Shown here one piece after another: positions 19,264 through 29,860 of a stretch of 64,000 bases of DNA (position 1 is its first letter; every line of letters begins with the position of its first letter). Source of the DNA: Pseudomonas frederiksbergensis (GTDB taxonomy: Bacteria; Pseudomonadota; Gammaproteobacteria; Pseudomonadales; Pseudomonadaceae); assembly GCF_003732275.1 (NCBI RefSeq), contig NZ_MOBM01000002.1, positions 62,001-126,000 on the forward strand, in the 5' to 3' direction. The notes below the pieces were generated by a model. It made no database searches. It saw nothing but the letters and a program-made list of their open reading frames with translations, and was not told the origin of the DNA. Position numbers and translations under genes: made by a program.

Positions 19264-20610
19264 TTAGCTACCCGCCACTGTCATCCGCTCGATCAACACC
19301 GAACCGGTGCGAATGTTGCTGCGCAATTCCAGGTCATTACCGACCGCAATGATCTGCTTGAACATGTCGCGCATGTTGCCGGCGATGGTCACTTCCTGGA
19401 CCGCGAACTGGATTTCGCCGTTCTCGACCCAGAAACCCGCCGCACCACGGGAGTAATCGCCTGTGACCATGTTCAAGCCCTGCCCCATCAGTTCGGTCAC
19501 CAGCAGGCCACGGCCCATGCGGCGCAGCAAGGCGGCCTGATCTTCGTCGCCATGGGTGACGAACAGGTTGTGTACGCCGCCGGCGTTGGCGGTGCTCGGC
19601 ATGCCCAGCTTGCGGCCGGAGTAGGTGCCGAGTATGTAGGACACCAACTCGCCCTTCTCCACGAACGGCTTGGCGTAGGTCGCCAGACCATCACCATCGA
19701 ACGCCGAACTGCCCAGGGCGCGCATCAAATGCGGACGTTCATCGATGGTCAACCATTCCGGGAACAGCTTCTGCCCCAGCGTGCCTTCGAGGAAGGATGA
19801 TTTGCGATACAGACTGCCGCCGGAGATCGCCGACAGGAAACTGCCGAACAAGCCACCGGCCAATTCCGCGGAAAACAGCACCGGCACTTCGCAGGTCGGC
19901 ACCGGACGCGCGCCCAGACGGCTCGCCGCCCGTTGCGCGGCACGTTGGCCGATGCTCTGCGCAGAGGCCAGCAAATTGCCCTGACGGTTCACGTCATACC
20001 AGTAATCGCGCTGCATCTGGCCATCGGCTTCGGCGATCATCACGCAGCTGAGGCTGTGACGAGTCGACGCGTATCCGCCGATAAAACCGTGGCTGTTGCC
20101 GTAAACCCGGCAGCCCTGGTGAGTGTTGAGGGTGGTGCCGTCGGCGTTCTTGATCCGGCTGTCGGTGGCAAACGCCGCCGCTTCACAGGCCAGGGCCTGC
20201 TCGATGGCTTGCTCCGGGGTAATGTCCCACTGATGGAACAGGTCGAAATCCTGCAGATCCTTGGCCATCAACGCGGCATCCGCCAGGCCCGAGGCTTCGT
20301 CTTCGGAGGTGTGCTTGGCAATGGCCAGCGCGGCGGCGACGGTTTCGCGAATCGCTTCCGAACCGCTGGCCGAGGTACTGGCCGAGCCTTTGCGCTGCCC
20401 CACATACAAGGTAATGCCAAAGCCCTGATCGCGATTGAACTCAACGGTTTCGACTTCCCGCTGACGCACCGTGGTCGACAAGCCCTGCTCCAGCGACACG
20501 GCCACTTCACAGGCACTGGCGCCCTGGCGCTTGGCTTCAGCGATGATCTGCTCGACTTGTTCTTGCAGTGCCGGCAACGCTTGTGGGCCGACGCTTTCAA
20601 CTGCACTCAT
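19264..20610 (-). CDS. pmbA: Metalloprotease partner PmbA (TldE)
   Basis: TldE/PmbA forms a heterodimer with TldD that degrades unfolded peptides; in enteric bacteria it matures microcin B17 and degrades the CcdA antitoxin. 448 residues from MSAVESVGPQALPAL, chosen for the GGAGAACAGC ribosome site in front of it. It lacks the HExxxH zinc motif that TldD has, as expected for TldE. Separated from tldD by darP, which is on the other strand. Confidence 0.94.
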   Translation of the reverse strand: MSAVESVGPQALPALQEQVEQIIAEAKRQGASACEVAVSLEQGLSTTVRQREVETVEFNRDQGFGITLYVGQRKGSASTSASGSEAIRETVAAALAIAKHTSEDEASGLADAALMAKDLQDFDLFHQWDITPEQAIEQALACEAAAFATDSRIKNADGTTLNTHQGCRVYGNSHGFIGGYASTRHSLSCVMIAEADGQMQRDYWYDVNRQGNLLASAQSIGQRAAQRAASRLGARPVPTCEVPVLFSAELAGGLFGSFLSAISGGSLYRKSSFLEGTLGQKLFPEWLTIDERPHLMRALGSSAFDGDGLATYAKPFVEKGELVSYILGTYSGRKLGMPSTANAGGVHNLFVTHGDEDQAALLRRMGRGLLVTELMGQGLNMVTGDYSRGAAGFWVENGEIQFAVQEVTIAGNMRDMFKQIIAVGNDLELRSNIRTGSVLIERMTVAGS

Positions 20611-20718
20611 GCTGTTCTCCACTCAAATTCTGCTTTCGGCTAGGGCCTTCGAGCGACCGGGCCGGACAAGCGGCCCCCGACTGGTTATCATGGCGGCGTT
20701 TCTTTGCGGACGGCCACC

Positions 20719-21243
20719 ATGGTTGATTCTTACGACGACTCCCTCGATACGGGAGAAAAAAGCAAATCCCAGGTTAAACGCGAGCTTCATGCTCTGGTTG
20801 ACCTTGGCGAGCGCCTTACAACGCTCAAGCCTGACTTGCTGGCAAAACTGCCGTTGACCGACGCTATGCGCCGGGCTCTGGCCGATGCGCCCAAGCACAC
20901 CGCGAATATCGCGCGTAAACGGCACCTTATGTTCATCGGCAAACTGATGCGCGATCAGGACACTGACGCCATTCTGACTCTGCTCGATCAACTGGATGCC
21001 TCCACTCGGCAGTACAACGAACGTTTCCATGGCCTGGAACGCTGGCGCGATCGCTTGATCGCGGGCGACGATGCGGTCCTGGAGAAGTTCGTGCTCGACT
21101 ACCCGGAGGCTGATCGTCAGCAATTGCGCTCCCTGATCCGTCAGGCCCAGCACGAACTGGCGACCAACAAGCCACCGGCCTCGAGCCGTAAAATCTTCAA
21201 GTACATCCGTGAGCTGGACGAGACTCAACGCGGTCTGCGCTGA
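20719..21243 (+). CDS. darP: Ribosome assembly factor DarP (YjgA)
   Basis: DUF615-family protein; in E. coli DarP/YjgA binds 50S precursors and helps shape the peptidyl transferase centre. 174 residues from [18 protein letters not shown]; an upstream ATG adds five residues and has no better ribosome site. Highly charged, with the family stretch [20 protein letters not shown] and [17 protein letters not shown] at the C-terminus. It is divergent from pmbA (108 nt between starts), an arrangement also seen in enteric bacteria. Confidence 0.93.
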   Translation: MVDSYDDSLDTGEKSKSQVKRELHALVDLGERLTTLKPDLLAKLPLTDAMRRALADAPKHTANIARKRHLMFIGKLMRDQDTDAILTLLDQLDASTRQYNERFHGLERWRDRLIAGDDAVLEKFVLDYPEADRQQLRSLIRQAQHELATNKPPASSRKIFKYIRELDETQRGLR

Positions 21244-21257
21244 GTAACGCCTATCCC

Positions 21258-21342
21258 TGTAGGAGCTGCCGAAGGCTGCGATCTTTTGATCTTGTTTCTT
21301 AAAAGCAAAATCAAAAGATCGCAGCCTTCGGCAGCTCCTACA
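21258..21342. repeat. REP pair, family 2
   Basis: TGTAGGAGCTGCCGAAGGCT GCGATCTTTTGATC and its inverted partner, about 85 bp, in the gap between the convergent ends of darP and tldD. Same family at 23701, 42702, 48487 and 54145. The long, nearly perfect stem could also act as a transcription end point for the convergent genes. Confidence 0.85.
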
Positions 21343-21358
21343 CGGATTGTGTACATCC

Positions 21359-22801
21359 TTATGCGCCTGTGCCACCCACAGTGATCGCATCGATTTTCAG
21401 CGTTGGCTGGCCGACACCCACCGGCACCGACTGCCCATCCTTGCCACACGTCCCCACACCGCTGTCCAGCGCCAGATCGTTACCGACCATCGACACCTTG
21501 CTCATGGCTTCCGGCCCGTTGCCGATCAACGTCGCGCCTTTGACCGGGGCCGTAATCTTGCCGTCTTCGATCAGGTACGCCTCGCTGGTGGAGAACACGA
21601 ACTTGCCGCTGGTGATGTCCACCTGACCGCCGCCGAGGTTGGCGCAGTAGATGCCCTTTTTCACCGAGGCGATGATTTCCGCCGGGTCGCTTTCGCCACC
21701 GAGCATGTAAGTGTTGGTCATGCGCGGCATTGGCAGGTGCGCATAGGATTCGCGGCGACCGTTGCCGGTGCGGGCTACGCCCATCAGGCGCGCGTTGAGC
21801 TTGTCCTGCATATAACCTTTGAGCACACCGTTTTCGATCAGCGTGGTGCACTCGGTCGGGGTGCCTTCGTCGTCGACGCTCAGCGAACCACGGCGCCCGG
21901 CAAGGGTGCCGTCATCGACGATGGTGCAGAGCTTCGAGGCAACCATCTCGCCCATGCGCCCGCTGTAGGCCGAACTGCCCTTGCGGTTGAAATCGCCTTC
22001 CAGACCATGGCCGACGGCTTCGTGCAGCAACACGCCGGACCAACCCGAACCCAACACCACCGGCAACGTACCGGCCGGTGCCGGAATCGCTTCCAGATTC
22101 ACCAGCGCCTGACGCAACGCTTCGCGGGCATAGCCCATGGCGCGGTCATCGCTGAGGAAATAGCGGTAATCGGTACGACCGCCACCGCCATGACCGCCGC
22201 GCTCACGACGGCCATTCTGCTCGACGATCACGCTGACGTTGAAACGCACCAGCGGTCGCACATCCGCCGCCAACCCGCCGTCGGTGGAAGCAATCAAGAT
22301 CCGTTCCCACACCCCGGCCATGCTCACGGTGACTTGCTGGATACGCGGGTCGAGGGCACGAGTCGCCACATCGATGCGCTTGAGCAGCTCGACTTTCTCG
22401 GCACGGGTCATCACTTCCAGCGGGTTATCCGGCCCGTACAATTGGGCGACATCCTGGGTGGTGAACGCTTGCACAGTGCCGTTCTGCCCGGCCCGGGAGA
22501 TCGAACGGGCCGCACGGGCAGCCGCGCCCAGCGCTTCGAGGGTGATTGCATTGCTGTAGGCGAAACCGGTTTTTTCACCCGATTGCGCCCGTACGCCGAC
22601 ACCCTGGTCGAGGTTGAAGCTGCCTTCCTTGACGATCCCGTCTTCCAGCGCCCAGGACTCGGAAATCTGCCCCTGGAAATACAGGTCGGCGGCATCGATG
22701 CCCGGGCCGGCCAGATCGCCGAGCACTCCTTGCAGGCTCTCGATCGTTACGCCGCCGGGCGCCAGGAGGTGTTCACTGACGGAGGACAACAACTCGCTCA
22801 T
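21359..22801 (-). CDS. tldD: Zinc metalloprotease TldD
   Basis: Catalytic half of the TldD-TldE peptidase. 480 residues. The metal motif [11 protein letters not shown] is at 260-270, with H260 and H265 as ligands and E261 as catalytic base. A glycine-rich insert [14 protein letters not shown] precedes it. Downstream of a nitrilase-family gene (12-nt gap) and of yhdP on the same strand, as in many gammaproteobacteria. Confidence 0.96.
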   Translation of the reverse strand: MSELLSSVSEHLLAPGGVTIESLQGVLGDLAGPGIDAADLYFQGQISESWALEDGIVKEGSFNLDQGVGVRAQSGEKTGFAYSNAITLEALGAAARAARSISRAGQNGTVQAFTTQDVAQLYGPDNPLEVMTRAEKVELLKRIDVATRALDPRIQQVTVSMAGVWERILIASTDGGLAADVRPLVRFNVSVIVEQNGRRERGGHGGGGRTDYRYFLSDDRAMGYAREALRQALVNLEAIPAPAGTLPVVLGSGWSGVLLHEAVGHGLEGDFNRKGSSAYSGRMGEMVASKLCTIVDDGTLAGRRGSLSVDDEGTPTECTTLIENGVLKGYMQDKLNARLMGVARTGNGRRESYAHLPMPRMTNTYMLGGESDPAEIIASVKKGIYCANLGGGQVDITSGKFVFSTSEAYLIEDGKITAPVKGATLIGNGPEAMSKVSMVGNDLALDSGVGTCGKDGQSVPVGVGQPTLKIDAITVGGTGA

Positions 22802-22813
22802 ATGCTTTACGCC

Positions 22814-23668
22814 TTAAATTCGTCGTTCTGATGCAGGTCGCTGGGCGCCCTGCGAGAAAAAGCGCCGGTGAGTGGACACCGGCATCCGCGCCCTGATGGA
22901 CGCCTGTTCGCTGCTGTCGCGTTGGGCCAGCAGCACGGCCTCGCCTTGATCCTGTTGTGCCAGCACACGTCCCCATGGGTCGACGATGGCGGAATGACCA
23001 AAGGTTTCTCGTGGCCCCGGGTGCGTCCCACCCTGGGCGGCCGCGAGCATGTAACACTGAGTCTCGATGGCCCTTGCGCGAATCAGTACGTCCCAATGGG
23101 CCGCGCCGGTCACCGCGGTAAAGGCCGACGGTGCGGTAATCAACTCTGCGCCGGCAGCACGCAATTCACTGTAAAGCTCCGGAAATCTTAAGTCGTAACA
23201 GACGGTCAGACCGACTCGGCCCACTGGTGTGTCGGCAACCACCACACCACTGCCATAAGCATAGTCATCGGATTCGCGATAACGCCCGCGATTGTCCGCC
23301 ACGTCCACGTCGAACAGGTGCAGTTTGTCGTAGCGCGCCACGGTCTCGCCCTGGTCATCAACCAGCAACGAGCACGCATGCACTTTGGCCGTCGGTTGAT
23401 CCACCGGCGGCAACGGCAATGTGCCGGCCACTATCCATAACTTGAGGTCGCGGGCGGTCTGTTTCAACCATGGCAGGATGGGGCCTTCGCCCAAGGCTTC
23501 GGCGCGGCCGATGTCGGCAATGTCGCGACGGCCCATGGCAGCGAAGTTTTCCGGCAGCACGGCAAGCCGCGCGCCACCGGTCGCCGCCTGCTCAAGCAGA
23601 CGACGGGCCTGGGCCAGATTGGCCAGCACGTCGCTCTGGCTGACCATTTGAATCACCGCTACAGACAT
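22814..23668 (-). CDS. Carbon-nitrogen hydrolase (Nit-family amidase)
   Basis: 284-residue nitrilase-superfamily hydrolase; relatives with this context act as omega-amidase or deaminated-glutathione amidase (repair of side-products of transaminases). The catalytic Glu-Lys-Cys triad is E40 (LPENFA), K115 (YDKLHLFDVD) and C157 (TVCYDLRFPELY). The exact substrate cannot be read from the sequence. It lies 12 nt before tldD and 185 nt after yhdP, with a REP pair in that gap. Confidence 0.88.
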   Translation of the reverse strand: MSVAVIQMVSQSDVLANLAQARRLLEQAATGGARLAVLPENFAAMGRRDIADIGRAEALGEGPILPWLKQTARDLKLWIVAGTLPLPPVDQPTAKVHACSLLVDDQGETVARYDKLHLFDVDVADNRGRYRESDDYAYGSGVVVADTPVGRVGLTVCYDLRFPELYSELRAAGAELITAPSAFTAVTGAAHWDVLIRARAIETQCYMLAAAQGGTHPGPRETFGHSAIVDPWGRVLAQQDQGEAVLLAQRDSSEQASIRARMPVSTHRRFFSQGAQRPASERRI

Positions 23669-23700
23669 GGCCTATTCCCTATGTGAAATTTACGCATACC

Positions 23701-23788
23701 TGTAGGAGCTGCGGAGTGAAACGAGGTTGCGCTCTTTTGACCTTGATCTTCAAAGTCAAAAGATCGCAGCCTGTGGCAGCTCCTGCAG
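23701..23788. repeat. REP pair, family 2 (degenerate)
   Basis: TGTAGGAGCTGCGGAGTGAA with an imperfect partner ending GGCAGCTCCTGCAG; the GAGTGAAACGAGG variant in the left arm is shared with the pair at 54145. Located between the amidase gene and yhdP. Confidence 0.75.
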
Positions 23789-23853
23789 GGGTAAGCGGCG
23801 TCGCATGAAAACATGCTACTCCATAGGCCCAAAGAGTGCTTTTTCAAAAGAAT

Positions 23854-26800
23854 TCAAAAAGGCTTGTCGAAGGTGATTTTCGGTTCTTTCCATGGGCCTT
23901 TGACGGTGTATTTAACGCTGGCAAAGCGCGCCACGCGGTCACCGATCAGCTTATCGATCAGGAACAGCGCCCCGCCGACGGCCGGTGCACCAACGATTAG
24001 CGCCGCAATCGGCAGATTGTTGGTCACCGGTAAAGTCACCAGCAACTTGGCATCGACCTGATCACCCACCAGGTCCAGTGTGCCGTTGAGCTCCACATTA
24101 CTCGACGGACCGGTCAGCAGAATCGGTTCACGGGTCACGTAGACCCCGTTACTTGCGACCAGCAGGCCTTTGACCCGGTCATAGCTCAAGCCTTTGCCGA
24201 ACAGGTCGGAAAAGTCCAGGCGCAAGCGGCGGCCGATGGAGTTGAAGTTGAGCAGACCAAATACCCGCAGCGCCTGAGCGCTGCCCTCGACTTCAACAAA
24301 CTGACCTTTATTCAGTGACGCATCAAGGCTGCCGGAGAAGCGCTTGGTCGCCAGCCACGCCGGTGACCCAGGCCAGCGACCGTCGACATCCATATGAAAT
24401 TCTTCACTGGTGACGCTCGGCGCAAAACCCCAGCCCTTAAGCACGTCGGCAAGGTTCTTGCCACTGACCCGGCCCTTGTACCAACTGCTGGAATTACCCG
24501 GCATGCCTTCCCAACCACCGCTGCCCTGCAAGAGGATGCCCTTGAGGCCCAGATCCAGGGTATTGAAGGCAATGCCCTTGGCGGTCGGCCGGGCTTTCAA
24601 ATGCCAGGCGCCCACCAGATCCGGGCCCTGGAACAGCTGATTGATGGTGACATCCAGCGCCGGAATCTTCGTCGGGTCCACGGTGGCCAGCGGATCCGGC
24701 GAATTCTCGTCAGCCTGCACCTTAGGGTCTGGTGCCGGCAAACGTACGTATTGCAGATTGACCGCAATCGGTGCGGATTTCGCATCGGGAATACCGATGC
24801 TGCCCTTGGCCTGCTGACTGTCGAGTTGCAAGGCCCACGCGGTCGGTTTACGCGTCAACTGCACCGACGTCTGATCGAGGGTGGTGCCGAAACCAGTGAG
24901 TTTTCCAACCTTCAAATCCGCGCCACTGAGCAACTGTTTGGCACTGCCACCCGGATCCTGACCGGCATACTTGTTCACCAGATCCTGCCAAGGGGCGACA
25001 TCCAGTTCGGACAGCACACCTCGCACGCGCAAGCCTTTGGCACCGGGTAACACGGCATTGCCGCCACCGAGAAGCAACTCGCCGCGACCGTCGGCGAAAT
25101 TGCCGGTCGGTGCCGCAAACGTGAAGTTTGCCAGCTCACCGTAGTTGACCCAGTAACGCCGCTCCGGTCCTTGCAGGGTCATGCGGAACACGGTATCGCG
25201 CCCGACATCGGCCGCCATGCCGAACGGTGCCGGTAAATCCACCGCCACACCCTTCAGGTTGGAGCTGACCATCAATTGGCTGTCGGCGCCATCAAGGTTC
25301 AGCTGCAACTGATAAGGAATCATCCCCGTCACTGGCAACGGCTGAGTGACATTCAGCCAATCGGTGAGTTTCTTGACCTCGACCTCACCCGATGCGGCAA
25401 CCCGAGTGTTGAGCTTGCCCAGGCTGCCTTCAGCGAAGATCTGTGCGGTCACTGGCTTGTCGAACGCTCGCGCCGTGATCTTTTGCCCGCTCAGCCCCTT
25501 GGTGCTGTCGAAACGGAAATCGCCCTTGAGTTGCGTCAGTTCCAGGGTGGGCTCGCTGAGCTTCAAACGAGCCTTGTCGGTCTTGAAGTCGACAAGGATT
25601 TTCGGCTTCTCGCCTTTGACCAGCGGGATATCGAGTTTGAGCTTGCCTTGCAGATCGCCCTCACCTTCCCAACCGGCGAAGGTGTCGGCGGTGCCGATCG
25701 GCGCTTCCTGCAGAATCTTCAAGCCATCGCCCAACCCGCCAGCGAACGCGCCGTCGAGGAACAGATGAGTGCTCTGCCCGGCAGGTACACGGGGAATATT
25801 GACGTAGACGTCGCTGACCTGGGTGTCGAGCAATTGGCCCTTGCTGGCGAGGATCCGCACACCGCTGTCTTCGATGAACACATCGCCGTTGACCTTGCTG
25901 ACATGCGGCCAGCCTGGCTGAAACGCCAGCTCGGCATCGTGGACCTTGAAAAACAGGCTGATGCTGCGAGCCGTTTCGGCGGCGCCGTGGTTCAGCGAAC
26001 CCTGGTACTGGAAGAAGCCTTCATCCACCGCGCCTTTGAGAATCGCGGTGCGCAGCCATTCGTCCAGCCCCGGGCTGAGAACCGTCGGCAGGTACTTGGC
26101 GGTGTAGCGACCATCGCCGTCGACCAGGCCGACCCGCAGGTCCATGTAGTCTTCCTGGGTGTGATCGAAATGCAGGCGGATCAGGAAGTCGCCGGCAATC
26201 TTGCCCTCCTCGCCCAGTACCTTCAGGTACGGTGCGATCAGGGTGAAACCTTCTTTGTCGAGTTTCCAGGTCAACCGTGCGTTGGCCTGAATGTATTGCC
26301 ATGGCTTGGCGAAAATCGGGTCCAGGTGCAGTGAGAAATCCTTGCTGTCCATGCGCAGCTCACCCTGCCCAAGGTCGCCGCTGATGTTGCCGCTGACATT
26401 TCTCACCGCTGGTGCACCGCGATAAGCGTCGAAGCCGACCTTTTCCAGATTGGCGGCAAAGCTGAATTTGCTGTCATCGGTAGCGGCTGGGCGGAAGTCG
26501 ATCAGCACGTTGCGCAAAACTCCGGTGACCTTGAGCCGCTCGACCGCCGTGGCGACACCTTCGGGCAGCGGGCCCAGTGCGTTCAGCAGCGGAGTGAGCG
26601 GTGTGAGATCGAGACGGTCGGCTTGCAGGTGCAAGAGCTCTGGCACCGTATCGGTCGCGGCAGTTTGTTGAAATTGCAGTTTCGATTCCCAGCGGGTGTC
26701 ACCCAGGCTCATCGCCAGAGAATCCAGGGTCACCAGAACGCCTTTGGAACTGCGCTGGAAATACCCGTTCAGCGCCAGATTATTGATCTGGATCGGCTTG

Positions 26801-27657
26801 CGCTCGGCATAGGCGCCCTTGAGTTGCGGCGCGTTCAAACGAATCGCGGCGCGTTGCACGGTGCCCTTGCTCCAGTTAATCCAGAACTCGCCACCGGCCT
26901 TGATCTCGGAAAAATTCCATTGCTGGGTCAGGCGCTCGGGCAACCATTTCGACCAATCACTTTGCGGCAGGCTCAGGTAAGCGTCCGCTTCGCCGTCCTT
27001 CCATTGGGCAGCGCGCAAACGGGTGCGCAGGCTCATCGCAACCGGCTGACCGTCGGGCAGGGTCAAACGGGCATCGAGCCGCTGATGGGATGGACCGGTT
27101 TTCAGATTCAGGCCGACGTACGTCAGGGTCAGCGGCGACTCCCCCAACGGCTGCAAGGTGATCTGGCTGTCGAGCACCGACAGCTGCTGGATCATCTGCA
27201 TGCGATTGAGCAGTTGCTCCGGGTTCAGCGGCTGGTCCTGCTGCACCGGCAAACCTTCCAGCGCCCAATGACCGTCCTCACCTTCCTTGAGGCTGAGCTT
27301 CAGGCCGTTGAGTTCCAGGTGTGCGATGCGCACTTCGCGCGCCAGCAGGCTGGCCCAGAGATCCGGCACCGCGCGCACCTGATCCAGGCGCAAGGCATTG
27401 GAACCCTCGCCGACCATCACGTCATGGGCCAGCAGAACCGGGGCGAGGCCACTCCAGTTACCTTCCAGCTTGCCGATCTGCAGGGGCATGCCCAAGGCAT
27501 CGCTGGCTTTGTCTTCGACGTCGGCACGATACTCGGCCACCAGCGGCGTCAGCTCTCGGCCGAGGCTGACGAACAGCGCCATCAGTACTAAAACCAACGC
27601 ACACAGGCCCAGACCCCAGCGGGTCAGTGCGGCCAAAATGCGTGTCAGACGCTCCAT
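23854..27657 (-). CDS. yhdP: AsmA-like envelope protein YhdP
   Basis: Large AsmA-family protein anchored in the inner membrane; with TamB and YdbH it is thought to form a hydrophobic bridge that moves phospholipids to the outer membrane. 1267 residues from MERLTRILAALTRWGLGLCA, preceded by GGGAG. An N-terminal transmembrane helix (about 9-31) is followed by a DUF3971 region and a C-terminal AsmA-like domain near VDAKLLVTLPVTNNLPIAAL. The start could be 7 codons further upstream. It lies 75 nt after rng, probably in one transcript. Confidence 0.93.
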   Translation of the reverse strand: MERLTRILAALTRWGLGLCALVLVLMALFVSLGRELTPLVAEYRADVEDKASDALGMPLQIGKLEGNWSGLAPVLLAHDVMVGEGSNALRLDQVRAVPDLWASLLAREVRIAHLELNGLKLSLKEGEDGHWALEGLPVQQDQPLNPEQLLNRMQMIQQLSVLDSQITLQPLGESPLTLTYVGLNLKTGPSHQRLDARLTLPDGQPVAMSLRTRLRAAQWKDGEADAYLSLPQSDWSKWLPERLTQQWNFSEIKAGGEFWINWSKGTVQRAAIRLNAPQLKGAYAERKPIQINNLALNGYFQRSSKGVLVTLDSLAMSLGDTRWESKLQFQQTAATDTVPELLHLQADRLDLTPLTPLLNALGPLPEGVATAVERLKVTGVLRNVLIDFRPAATDDSKFSFAANLEKVGFDAYRGAPAVRNVSGNISGDLGQGELRMDSKDFSLHLDPIFAKPWQYIQANARLTWKLDKEGFTLIAPYLKVLGEEGKIAGDFLIRLHFDHTQEDYMDLRVGLVDGDGRYTAKYLPTVLSPGLDEWLRTAILKGAVDEGFFQYQGSLNHGAAETARSISLFFKVHDAELAFQPGWPHVSKVNGDVFIEDSGVRILASKGQLLDTQVSDVYVNIPRVPAGQSTHLFLDGAFAGGLGDGLKILQEAPIGTADTFAGWEGEGDLQGKLKLDIPLVKGEKPKILVDFKTDKARLKLSEPTLELTQLKGDFRFDSTKGLSGQKITARAFDKPVTAQIFAEGSLGKLNTRVAASGEVEVKKLTDWLNVTQPLPVTGMIPYQLQLNLDGADSQLMVSSNLKGVAVDLPAPFGMAADVGRDTVFRMTLQGPERRYWVNYGELANFTFAAPTGNFADGRGELLLGGGNAVLPGAKGLRVRGVLSELDVAPWQDLVNKYAGQDPGGSAKQLLSGADLKVGKLTGFGTTLDQTSVQLTRKPTAWALQLDSQQAKGSIGIPDAKSAPIAVNLQYVRLPAPDPKVQADENSPDPLATVDPTKIPALDVTINQLFQGPDLVGAWHLKARPTAKGIAFNTLDLGLKGILLQGSGGWEGMPGNSSSWYKGRVSGKNLADVLKGWGFAPSVTSEEFHMDVDGRWPGSPAWLATKRFSGSLDASLNKGQFVEVEGSAQALRVFGLLNFNSIGRRLRLDFSDLFGKGLSYDRVKGLLVASNGVYVTREPILLTGPSSNVELNGTLDLVGDQVDAKLLVTLPVTNNLPIAALIVGAPAVGGALFLIDKLIGDRVARFASVKYTVKGPWKEPKITFDKPF

Positions 27658-27732
27658 GTCAGGTGGCTCCCATGGCAAAAATACTGCAAAAAGCTGAGGC
27701 CAGCCGTTCTAGTGGAGGTGAAACACAACGAT

Positions 27733-29190
27733 TCAGAGCAACACCACGTCGTATTGTTCCTGGGAATACATGGTTTCCACCTGGAACCGAATGGTGCGTC
27801 CGATAAAGCCTTCGAGCTCGGCGACGTTACCCGATTCTTCATCGAGCAAGCGGTCGACCACTTTCTGATTCGCCAGCACCCGATAGCCTTCGGCCTGATA
27901 GGCCCGGGCCTCACGCAGGATTTCGCGGAAGATCTCGTAGCACACGGTTTCCGGGGTTTTGAGTTTGCCGCGCCCCTGGCAGCTGCTGCACGGTTCGCAC
28001 AGCACTTGCTCAAGACTTTCGCGGGTGCGCTTGCGGGTCATCTGCACCAGGCCCAACTCGGTGATGCCGATGATGTTGGTCTTGGCGTGATCGCGTTCCA
28101 GTTGCTTCTCGAGCGTGCGCAACACCTGACGCTGATGCTCTTCATCTTCCATGTCGATGAAGTCGATGATGATGATCCCGCCCAGGTTGCGCAGACGCAG
28201 CTGACGGGCAATGGCGGTGGCGGCTTCGAGGTTGGTCTTGAAGATGGTTTCTTCGAGGTTGCGATGACCGACAAAGGCCCCGGTATTGACGTCGATGGTG
28301 CTCATGGCTTCCGCCGGATCGACCACCAGATAGCCGCCGGACTTGAGCGGCACCTTGCGTTCCAGGGCTTTCTGGATTTCGTCTTCGACGCCATACAGGT
28401 CAAAGATCGGCCGTTCGCCAGGGTAATGCTCCAGGCGGTCGGCGATTTCCGGCATCAGTTCGGCGACGAACTGCGTGGTTTTCTGAAAGGTCTCCCGGGA
28501 GTCGATGCGGATCTTCTCGATCTTCGGGCTCACCAGGTCACGCAAGGTGCGCAGTGCGAGGCCGAGGTCCTCGTAGATCACACTCGGCGCGCTGATGGTC
28601 TTGATCTGTTCGTTGATCTGGTCCCAGAGCCTGCGCAGGTAGCGGATGTCCATGAGGATTTCATCGGCCCCGGCCCCTTCGGCCGCGGTACGCAGAATAA
28701 AACCGCCGGCTTCCTTGATGCCTTCTTTGGCCACGCAGTCGGTGACCACTTGCTTGAGGCGTTCACGCTCGGCTTCGTCCTCGATCTTCAGGGAAATGCC
28801 GACATGGGCAGTGCGCGGCATGTACACCAGATAGCGCGAAGGAATAGACAGTTGCGTCGTCAGGCGTGCACCTTTGGAGCCGATCGGGTCCTTGGTGACT
28901 TGCACTACCAGGCTCTGACCTTCGTGGACCAGCGTGCTGATGCTCTCCACCGCTGGGCCTTCGCGCAGGGAAATTTCCGAGGCATGAATAAAGGCGGCGC
29001 GGTCCAGACCGATATCGACGAAGGCCGCCTGCATGCCCGGCAATACCCGCACGACCTTGCCTTTATAGATGTTACCGACGATCCCGCGTTTTTGCGTACG
29101 CTCTACATGGACCTCTTGCAGGACACCGTTTTCAACCACCGCCACGCGCGATTCCATCGGTGTGATGTTGATCAGGATCTCTTCACTCAT
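27733..29190 (-). CDS. rng: Ribonuclease G
   Basis: Endoribonuclease of the RNase E/G family; matures 16S rRNA 5' ends and decays some mRNAs. 485 residues from MSEEILINITPMESRVAVV. An S1 domain (about 38-120) contains IYKGKVVRVLPGMQAAFVDIG; the catalytic DNase I-like part has the metal aspartates in TIDVNTG and IIIDFIDM; the zinc-link cysteines are in CEPCSSCQGRG. Follows maf closely, a conserved maf-rng order after mreBCD. Confidence 0.96.
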   Translation of the reverse strand: MSEEILINITPMESRVAVVENGVLQEVHVERTQKRGIVGNIYKGKVVRVLPGMQAAFVDIGLDRAAFIHASEISLREGPAVESISTLVHEGQSLVVQVTKDPIGSKGARLTTQLSIPSRYLVYMPRTAHVGISLKIEDEAERERLKQVVTDCVAKEGIKEAGGFILRTAAEGAGADEILMDIRYLRRLWDQINEQIKTISAPSVIYEDLGLALRTLRDLVSPKIEKIRIDSRETFQKTTQFVAELMPEIADRLEHYPGERPIFDLYGVEDEIQKALERKVPLKSGGYLVVDPAEAMSTIDVNTGAFVGHRNLEETIFKTNLEAATAIARQLRLRNLGGIIIIDFIDMEDEEHQRQVLRTLEKQLERDHAKTNIIGITELGLVQMTRKRTRESLEQVLCEPCSSCQGRGKLKTPETVCYEIFREILREARAYQAEGYRVLANQKVVDRLLDEESGNVAELEGFIGRTIRFQVETMYSQEQYDVVLL

Positions 29191-29247
29191 GGCAGGGTCT
29201 CGTTCAGGCATGTTCACGATAATGGCCGCATCTTGTCAGTACGGCGC

Positions 29248-29844
29248 TCAGCGCGCGTTAAGGGTTTGCCAACAGGGTATGCCGAAATGGCCGAGTAGCT
29301 CGAAGGTTTCGCACAGCGGCAATCCGACTACCGCCGAGTAACTGCCATTGAGCCCGGCGACGAACACCGCGCCCAGTCCTTGAATTCCGTAACCGCCAGC
29401 CTTGTCCCGGGGTTCGCCGCTGGCCCAGTAGGCCGCTGCTTCGTCGCGGTCGATGTTGCGAAAACGCACCAGGCTGCACACCACCAAAGACTCGCAGCGC
29501 TCGCCATCGCGCACCGCAATCGCCGTCAGCACTTCATGTTCACACCCGGACAACAGCATAAGCATGGCGCATGCGTCGGCTTCGTCCACCGGCTTGCCGA
29601 GAATTTTCCCGTCCAGCACGACGGCGGTGTCGGCACCCAGTACGCAGAAATCGGCGTCGGACACGACCGTGACGTGCCCGGCTTCGGCTTTGCCGCGCGC
29701 CAGACGCTCGACATAGGCCGACGGGGATTCTTCAGGTAAAGGGGTTTCATCGATGTCCGCGCTGATGACGGAGAACGACACGCCGATCTGCGTGAGCAGT
29801 TCATGCCGACGCGGCGAGCCTGAGGCGAGGTACAGCTGCTTCAT
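29248..29844 (-). CDS. maf: Maf-family nucleotide pyrophosphatase (YhdE-type)
   Basis: Hydrolyses non-canonical or excess nucleotides; Maf proteins of this subgroup act on dTTP/UTP. 198 residues from [17 protein letters not shown], with the GGAGATGTCTCG ribosome site in front. The signature [10 protein letters not shown] is at 8-17, and the catalytic region [18 protein letters not shown] is in the middle. An in-frame extension upstream runs into the repeat element at 29861 and is not a real N-terminus. Confidence 0.92.
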   Translation of the reverse strand: MKQLYLASGSPRRHELLTQIGVSFSVISADIDETPLPEESPSAYVERLARGKAEAGHVTVVSDADFCVLGADTAVVLDGKILGKPVDEADACAMLMLLSGCEHEVLTAIAVRDGERCESLVVCSLVRFRNIDRDEAAAYWASGEPRDKAGGYGIQGLGAVFVAGLNGSYSAVVGLPLCETFELLGHFGIPCWQTLNAR

Positions 29845-29860
29845 CGAGACATCTCCCTGT

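Noticed and set aside
21258..21342. Strong hairpins of REP family 2 as specific terminators or small RNAs.
   Set aside because: The same sequence occurs in many orientations and contexts, so the hairpin itself is no evidence of a dedicated terminator or sRNA gene.
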